Source: CAZCVI01 sp964502145 (lineage in GTDB: Bacteria; Acidobacteriota; Aminicenantia; UBA2199). From it: 47,508 bases of DNA. Location of the stretch: assembly GCA_964502145.1 (NCBI GenBank), contig CAZCVI010000059.1:1-47508 (forward strand), read 5' to 3'. The notes below the pieces were generated by a model. The model worked only from the letters and a program-made list of their open reading frames with translations. It was not told the origin of the DNA and ran no database searches. The number at the start of each line of letters is the position of its first letter. The stretch's first letter is position 1. A program made the translations under genes and the position numbers. Of the stretch, positions 21,801 to 30,800 are shown one piece after another.

Positions 21801-24800
21801 TTGCCCGGCAAGCAGACGGGTGAATTCACGGGTGAGTATATCAATGGACTGTCCATCCGCGATAATGTGGTGCATATCCACCAGCAAAATATGCTTTTCT
21901 GCGGCTAATTTCACCAACCCTACCCGCAACAACGGGGCCTGGGATAAATCAAAAGGACGCACAAAATGGTTAACCTGCAAACCCAAAGCATACTCTATGG
22001 CAAAAGGAACATCATGGTGGATGATCTGCACGGGTTCTTCAGCAACAAGCGCAAAAGAGGTGCGGAAACTTTCATGTCTTTCTATGAGTGCAACAAAGGT
22101 TTGTTCGAGACGGTCTTTATCCACGCTCCCGTCTAAGTGCCACGCATCATATATATTGTACGTTGTCCCAGCGCTATCCAGTTGTTGTAAAAAGTACAGG
22201 CGTTTCTGCGCGGAAGAGAGCGGGTAATATTCCTTCTGTTCTACAGGCGCAATCTGACTGTGAACTTCACCAATGGCATGAAGCATAAATTCGGCCTGTG
22301 CTCTAATCGTGGGCCTCTGAAATATTTCGGGCAAAGGTATCCGCGTATTACACTCTTTATGAATCTTGGCAATCAACCCAATGGCTTTCAAGGAATGCCC
22401 GCCCAATTGGAAAAAGTTGGCATCTATACCGATCTTTTCTTTTTCCATAGCCAATGTCTCCGCCCATAGGTTGACCAGTAATTGCTCCGTATTATTTCTG
22501 GGCGCAGTATACTCCACCCCGGCTGTTTTATCCGGTTCAGGAAGTGAACGACGATCAACTTTCCCACTGGCAGTCAAGGGGATGTTAGCCATGGGCATAA
22601 AATAGGCGGGAACCATGTAATCGGGTAAACGGAGCGACAAGGTTTGCTTTAATTTTACGACATCCCACTCTAAATCATTGTTTAATACCACATACGCACA
22701 CAGGAACTTCTCGCCCTGGGGTGCCTGTTTTACTATCACCACTGCATCCCGTACACCATCCAATTTCTTTAACTGGCTCTCTATTTCTCCTGGTTCTACA
22801 CGAATGCCCCTGATCTTTACTTGAAAATCAATGCGGCCTAAAAATTCTATAGTGCCGTTCTCTAACCAGCGGGCCATATCGCCCGTGTGGTATAACTTTC
22901 CTTCCGGGTGGAACATATCCGCGCTGTATTTTTGCCGTGTTTCTGCGTCCCGGCCCAAATATCCACGGCCTACCTGTATGCCGCCAATGATTAATTCCCC
23001 GGCAATGCCAACAGGCAGCATTGTTTTCTCCTTGTCTAGAATATAAATAGCGGTGTTGGCAACTGGTTTGCCAATGGTGGGAAAGGTCGGGATGTCTTCA
23101 TCGGGTGAGAGAGTTAACGTTGTGACCACGTGGGTTTCTGATGGGCCATAATGATTGTGCAAATAGATGTGATGGGTCTGCAAATAATCCCGTAATAGCT
23201 CATCGACGATTACCTGTTCACCGGCGGTCACGATATGCGCGATGTTCCCGGCAGGAAGGGGGAGGTCCACATCATAACTGAACATCATTTTCAGGAACGA
23301 CATGGGAAAAAAGAGGGTTTTAATCTTCTGGCGCACAATCAACTGGAATAAATCGGGGATACTGTTGCGGGTATCTTCATCTATTAAATACAACTGGCCA
23401 CCCGCGAGCAAGGTAGAGAATATTTCTTGAAAAGAGACATCAAAACTGATGGTGGTAAATTGCAGCACCTTTGAAAAATCAATACAAGTAGAGTGATACT
23501 GAAATTCCAACAGATTCACGAGATTAATATGCTCCAACATCACGCCCTTGGGCCTGCCAGTGGAACCAGAGGTAAAAATCACGTACAAGAGATCAGTGCC
23601 AGTGTTGAGGTTGGGTAATTCTTCAGTGGCACCGGTAGTGATTTGCCGTATATCAAGCCAAGGAATACTGGCAGTTATGGCGGCAGTCTCTTGATCTAAT
23701 TCAAAATTGGTCAGCAATAAAACCATATGGCTGTCCTCAATCATAAACTGTTTTCTGGACAGGGGGAACTTGGGGTCAACAGCCAAATAAGCACCACCTG
23801 CTTTTAAAATAGCCAGCATCCCAATAACCATTTCAAAAGAACGTTCCACCATCAGACCTACTATAGTATTCCGACTTACGCCGCGCTCACGCAACCATCT
23901 GGCCAAGCGGTTGCTTTGGTTATGCAACTGGCTGTACGTCAAACGGCTGTCACCCAATACCAGAGCGGTCTTATCTTTATTAAGCAAAACCATTTCCGCA
24001 AACATCCGATGAATGGTGGCAGAAGCATCAATGGGTTGGGAAACGCCATTGGAAAATGCCAGGATGCGTTCCTTTTCGGCGTGATCTAAAATTTGCACAG
24101 CAGCGATTCTTTGTGCCGGGTCAAGCAAAATAGCGGCGATTATATTTTTAAAATAGTGCGCGAACCGGCGAATAGTTTCTTCTTTATATAACTTCGTACT
24201 ATATTCCAGGCTAAAAACCAATTTATTCTCGCGTTCTTGGCCATCCAGGTTCAAATCAAATTTGGCCGTTTTGTTTTCATACGGTTGCGGCGTCACCCGT
24301 AAACCAGGAATAGCTATTTCCGGTATCTCCATATTCTGAAAGGCAAACAAGACATCGAATAATGGGTTTCGCGAAATATCCCTGTTTTTAACCACACCAT
24401 CTACCAGGTCCTCAAAAGGATAATCTTGATTTTGCAAGGCAGCGAGTGTTCTTTCTTTGACTTCCTGGAAAAAATCAACCACGGTTTTTTCAGCCCCGGG
24501 ATAATTTCGTAAGGCCAATGTATTAACAAACATGCCAATGATATTCTGCAACTCCTCATGTCTTCTGGCGGCAATCGGTGTTCCAATGACAATCTCTTCA
24601 TCGCCACTTAATTTGCTTAGCCAGATGTTATTCACTGCCAAAAGAAGCATGTACAGGGTCACATCCAGATTGAGGGCCAGAGTTTTTAACGCCATGGTCT
24701 GCGCCTTGCTGAGTTCAAAGTGAATACGATCACCGGCAAAACTCTGCACAAGGGGTCGGGTATAATCAGCGGGAAGATTTAACACGGGTATCTCTTCGGC

Positions 24801-27800
24801 AAACTGCTGCAACCAAAACTTTTCCTGTATGGCTAAAAACTCCTGATTCTTTTCGCCGCGTTGCCACTGGGCAAAATCTTTATACTGGATGTGTAGGGGT
24901 GGTAACTTTTCCCCCTGGTAAAGCGCCATGAGCTCTGTCATAATGATCCCAATAGATGTTCCATCCGCGATAATATGATGTAAATCTACCATCAGAATAT
25001 AGTGCAACCGCTCTTTTTGGTGCAAGCCAACACGCATTAACGGGGCAAACGTGAGATCAAAGGGGCGAATGAAAGACGCCAACGGCTCGGCTTCATAATA
25101 CTCGATTTTAAAGTCACATGACGGATGGATGATTTGCACTGGCGCATGGGTTCCAGCGGCAATAAAATTAAAGGAAGTTCGCAAGCTCTCGTGCCGTGCG
25201 ATCAATGCTTGGAAGGCGGTAATAAATTTTTCTTGATCCAGTTCACCTTCCAAGCTCATAGCCGCAGGCATGTTGTAGCCCGTGCCCAACACATCCATCT
25301 GCTGGAGCACATGCAAACGCCGCTGCACCGAAGATAACGGATAGTATTCTTTGGTTTCCACGGGCATAATGGTTTCGTATATCCCTGCATTTTCCTTGCT
25401 GATATATCCGGCTAATCCCCTGATGGTCGGGGTTTTAAATATTTGCGCCAATGGCAGAACAATCTTGAGTTCATTGTGAATCTTTCCTACCATTATAGAG
25501 GCCTTTAAGGAGTGCCCACCCAAATGGAAAAAATTATCATCTATGCCAATGGTATTATTGACAGTCTCCAGTGTGTTCTTATTTAAAATGCCGTGCCATA
25601 TTTCCACCAGTTTTTTCTCTAAATCATTGCGGGGTGCGACATAACCCCCTGATTTTTTTTGCTCAGGCTCTGGCAGGGCAACGCGGTCAACTTTTCCAGA
25701 AGGAGTCAGGGGGATGACGTCCATTTGGACAAAGTAAGCAGGGATCATATATTCGGGTAATTCGTTTACTAGGTATTCCCTGATCTGTGCTTCTGGCAAG
25801 AGTGTGTGGGCCACAAAATAAGCTACCAGATATTTATCGCCAGCGGAATCTGTTTTGACCAGCACCACCACATCGCTGATTTCCAGATGGTTGACCAATA
25901 CATTTTCGATCTCGCCCAGTTCAATGCGATAGCCGCGAATCTTGAGTTGTGAATCGCGCCGGCCCATAAAGCGAAGATTCCCATCGGGCAATAAACAGGC
26001 AATATCGCCGGTGTGGTACATACGTTGGTCCTTGAAATACGGGTGCGGTGTATATTTAGCCATGGTTAATTCGGGGTTATTTAAATATCCCCTGGATACA
26101 CCGGCCCCGGAAATACAAATTTCACCGGCTATACCGGGAGGCACCATCAAATCAGCGGGGTCCAATAAAACAATCTGGTTATTGGCCAGGGGAAGACCAA
26201 TCGGCACGATTTCACCCTGGGGCGTGTGGCTGAGATAATGATAAGAACTGGCACAGATAGTGGTTTCCGTGGGACCATAACCATTGATAATTTTCATACC
26301 GGGATGTAATCGTAGGTAATCTTCCAAGACAGTATCCAAGATGGGTTCAACACCCACCAACATCTTGTTCAATGGCAATAAAACAGATTGTTTTTTCAAT
26401 TGTTCATGGACTGGTTTTAATAAGGCGGGCGGTAAATACATAAGGGTAATGGCTTGCTCCAGAATAACCCTTACAAGCGCCATTACATCGAATCTTTTTG
26501 CCTCAGGCATAAAAACCAACCGGGCCCCAAATAATAAGGGCAAGAAAAACTCCCACACGCTCACATCAAACATGATATTAGTAAGACTCAAACAGCGATC
26601 CTGGGCATTCACAGCGCCATCATAAGAACGAAACATATGATAGACAAAATTGACCACTTGTTTATGCTCGACAGCCACACCTTTGGGGCGACCGGTGGAA
26701 CCGGACGTATATATGACATAGGCCAGATCATACGAATGGTTTTCATGAACGGGATGGATCGGGGTGGGATTATTTATATTATTATCTATATTATTCAAGT
26801 CTTGGTTTTCCAGATCAATCACGGTTCCTGCAAAATGGAGTTTTGCATCCCTAATGGACGCCGCTAATAAGATAGCAACGGCTGAATCATTTAATATATA
26901 TTGGATGCGTCCTGGCGGCAAACTAGGGCTGATCGGTAAATAGGCCGCGCCTGCTTTAAGAATTCCCAGTATCCCGACCATCAGTAGCGGCGAAGGTTCC
27001 CCCATGATGCCGATGAGCGTGTCCCCATTTACACCTTTGGTCATTAATAGTTCTGCCAATTGCTGCGCGTTTTTGTTTAATTCCCAGAAGGTCAGTTGGT
27101 TTTGTACCCGCGCCGGGCAATCATGCGAAGCTGCCCTCATGGTCGCCATGTGATCAGGTGTGCGCGTCGCTTGTTCCACGAATAATTGGTGGATAGTTTT
27201 AGAGTGCGGATATTCTGTAGCCGTATTGTTGAACACATGCAAAATCTGGTTCTTTTCCGCTTCAGATATAATTTGCAACGCCGCTATAGTCGTGGTTTTA
27301 TTTTGTATGAGCGCTGAAACAATGTTGGTGAAATAGGTGATAAAGCGAGCGATAGTTTTTGCATAAAATAAGGTTGTTCTATATTCAAAGGTCAGGTGCA
27401 ATGTATTCTCGACTTCCTGGGCAATTAAGGAAAGATCAAATTTGGATGTTTTGTTCTCATGTGCATATGGGGTTAATGTTAGACCTGGAATAACTATTTC
27501 ACGGGCCGTGATATTCTGCAAGGCAAAAATTGTATCGAATAATGGGTTCCGACTCACATCGCGGACAATAGCTAATTTTTCTATCAATTCCTCGTACTGG
27601 TACTCCTGGTTCGCGAACCCTTTTAATGTACATTCCTTGATTTCAGCCAGAAACGCCGCGAATGTTTTCCCACTGGCTGGGTATGTTCTTAAAGGCAATG
27701 TGTTGACAAACATGCCGATGATTTTTTCCAGGTCCGCGTGACCACGGCCTGCCACCGGCGTTCCGATTACAATATCGTCTTGATTGCAAATCTTCGCCAG

Positions 27801-30800
27801 GAAAGTGGCATATAAAGCGAGTAATACCATATATAATGTAACCCCAAACTCCAACGCCAACAGGCGAAGCGCAGCCAAGGTTTCCCTATCCAGTTCAAAA
27901 TTAATATAATCCCCGGCAAAACTGTGCAACGCGGGACGCACAAAATCCGTGGGTAAATTCAAGACCGGACACTCACCTGCAAATTCATGAGACCAATAAT
28001 TTTCCTGCGCCAGCCTGGATAAACTCGCGCTCTTTTGGTGTTGCCAAGTCGCATAATCTTTATACCGAAACCCAATGGCGGGTAATTCCTGTCCGGCCAT
28101 TAACGCGGAAAATTCTTCCACCAGCACTCCAACCGCCATCCCATCGGCAATAATATGATGCATATCTACGATTAACAAGTGGTCCGTTTCTCCTATTTTT
28201 CCCAAACCCACACGCAACAACGGCGCCTGGGCTAAATCAAACGGACGAATGAATGTGTCCACCCGTAACGAGTCCTCGTATTCAATTTCAAACCCAACGT
28301 CAGGGTGGATGATCTGTTTTGGTTCTTCCTCAATCATAGCAAAAGAGGTGCGGAAACTTTCGTGTCTGTGGATAAGTTTTTTAAAGGCCTGTTCCAGGTG
28401 ACTTTTATCCACTAACCCAGTCAATTGCCAGACATCATACACATGGTACGTGGTGCTCGTTTTATCCATCTGCTGTAAAAGATACATGCGTTTTTGTGCC
28501 GAGGATAATAGATAGTATTCCTGTTCTTCCACTGGCAAAATCTCAATATATCGTTCCCCTGTGGTTTGCTGGATATAATCCGCCAGTCCCCGGATATAGG
28601 GCCGTTTAAATATCTCCGCCAAGGGTATTTTTATATCCAATATCTTATGGATCCGATTCACCAGTGCAGTTGCTTTTAACGAGTGGCCGCCCAGGTGGAA
28701 AAAGTTCTCATCAATACCGATGCGGTTATCCGGGGCAGCGTGCAACACCTCACGCCATATAATAAGCAATTGTCTTTCTATTTCATTGCGAGGTGCAGTA
28801 TAACCTCGGCCAGAACTCAACTGTGGGGGGGGTAACGCTTTCTTGTCAATTTTCCCATTGGCATTTAACGGGAGTTTTTCCAATTGTATAAAATACGACG
28901 GGATCATGTATTCCGGTAATTCCTTTGCTAGCAGTTCGCGCAATTCCACGAGGGTATATTCCCGCTGGGCCACAAAATAAGCACATAGATACTTATCTCC
29001 CTGGTCTTCTTCTCGTACCAATACCACCGCTTCTTTGATGCCAATGATATGCACTAAGCGGTGCTCGATTTCACCCGGTTCAATTCTAAAACCACGGATT
29101 TTTACCTGAAAATCACTGCGCCCCAGGAACTCCACATTACCATCGGGTAACCAGCGTGCCAAGTCACCCGTCTTGTAGAATTTTGTGGACGATGTGGACG
29201 ATGTGGACAGGAAAAATAGGGATATGAATCTATCGTGGGTTAATTCGGGATTATTTAGATAGCCTCTGGCAACACCGGCACCGCCGATGTAGATTTCACC
29301 ACTGATTCCCAGGGGCACGGGATGCAAATGTTTATCCAATATATAAACCGTGGTGTTTGCTATTGGTTTTCCAATGGGAATGGTTGCCGCGTTGCGTTTA
29401 ATCCCATCAATAAAATAGTAATTGGCATAAACAGTGGTCTCAGTGGGACCATATACATGGATGATGCGACCTTTTCCCAGATAATCCAGAGCTTTCCTGG
29501 AATGTTCAACCGATACCCGTTCCCCCCCGAAACATACTTTCTTGATACTGTCAAAGCACTGGATTTCAAAATCCACCAGGGTATTAAACAATGCAGTCGT
29601 GATAAAAAATACAGTAACACTCTCTCTTTGAATAAGAGCAGATAACCGATCCACGGCCAAAACATCCTCCTTGGAGAGCAAAACAAGGGCGGAACCATTC
29701 AACAAGGCACCAAAAATATCAAACACAGAACCATCAAACGCATAATTGGATAATTGCAAAACACGATCCATGGAATTAAATTCAATATAATTGGTATTCT
29801 TGACCACGCGGATGACATTATGATGCATGGTGAGTACGCCCTTGGGTTTGCCGGTGGAGCCGGAAGTATAAATGATGTAGGATAGATTTGTGGGCGTAAT
29901 AGGAGTGAAAGGAGTTACGTGCGTATCGGGAGTGATGAGAGTGGATTCATGGAGGAGGCGTTCATGGAGAAGGAGTATTGCGCCACTGTCTTTGAGCATA
30001 AAATCAATACGGTCTTGCGGATACCCTAATTCAATCGGTAAATACGCGGCACCAGATTTTAAAATACCGAGAATACCAATGATCATCTCAAGCGAACGCT
30101 CTATCATGATGGCCACAATCGTGTCGGGTTGAATACCTTTTTGACTTAACCAATAGGCCACGCTATCGGATTTTTTATTTAATAAAGCATAAGTGAGTTG
30201 GCCCCCCATAGTGTTGCGCCCGACGATGGCCATATGATCGGGAGTTTTGGCAGCTTGTTCCATGAATAATTGGGGAATTGTTTTGTCGTGCGGATAATCA
30301 GAAGCCGTGTTGTTAAAATCATATAAAATGCGGTTCTTTTCTTCTGCCGATAACATGTCCAATTCTGATACCAATGTTTGCGGGTGTAGGACAATTGTTT
30401 CTATAATTCTTTGCAAATGGGTGGCCAGTGTTTTTATCGTTTCATCATCCAGGCATTCCCCATTATAGAAAAATTTAATCTCGATCTTTTCAAGCACCAT
30501 AATACCCAGTGTTAAATCATAATGGCTCATTTCCACCATGGTATGGCCTTGCAGCGATAACGGGCACCCCTGGGGAAGTAAACCGCTGTCCAACGGATAA
30601 TTTTCTACCACTAAAATCGTATCGAACAATGCCTCATTGCCCGACACCGGACTGTAGCCCCTGATATCCAGCAACGGTGTATTTTCAAATTCCTCGCGCG
30701 CATGCAAAACCGTATCAATCACAGATACCACATCGCCTATTCTTTCGTCGCCCGAAGAGTGCGCTCGTAACGGGATAGTATTGATAAAAAGTCCCACCAT

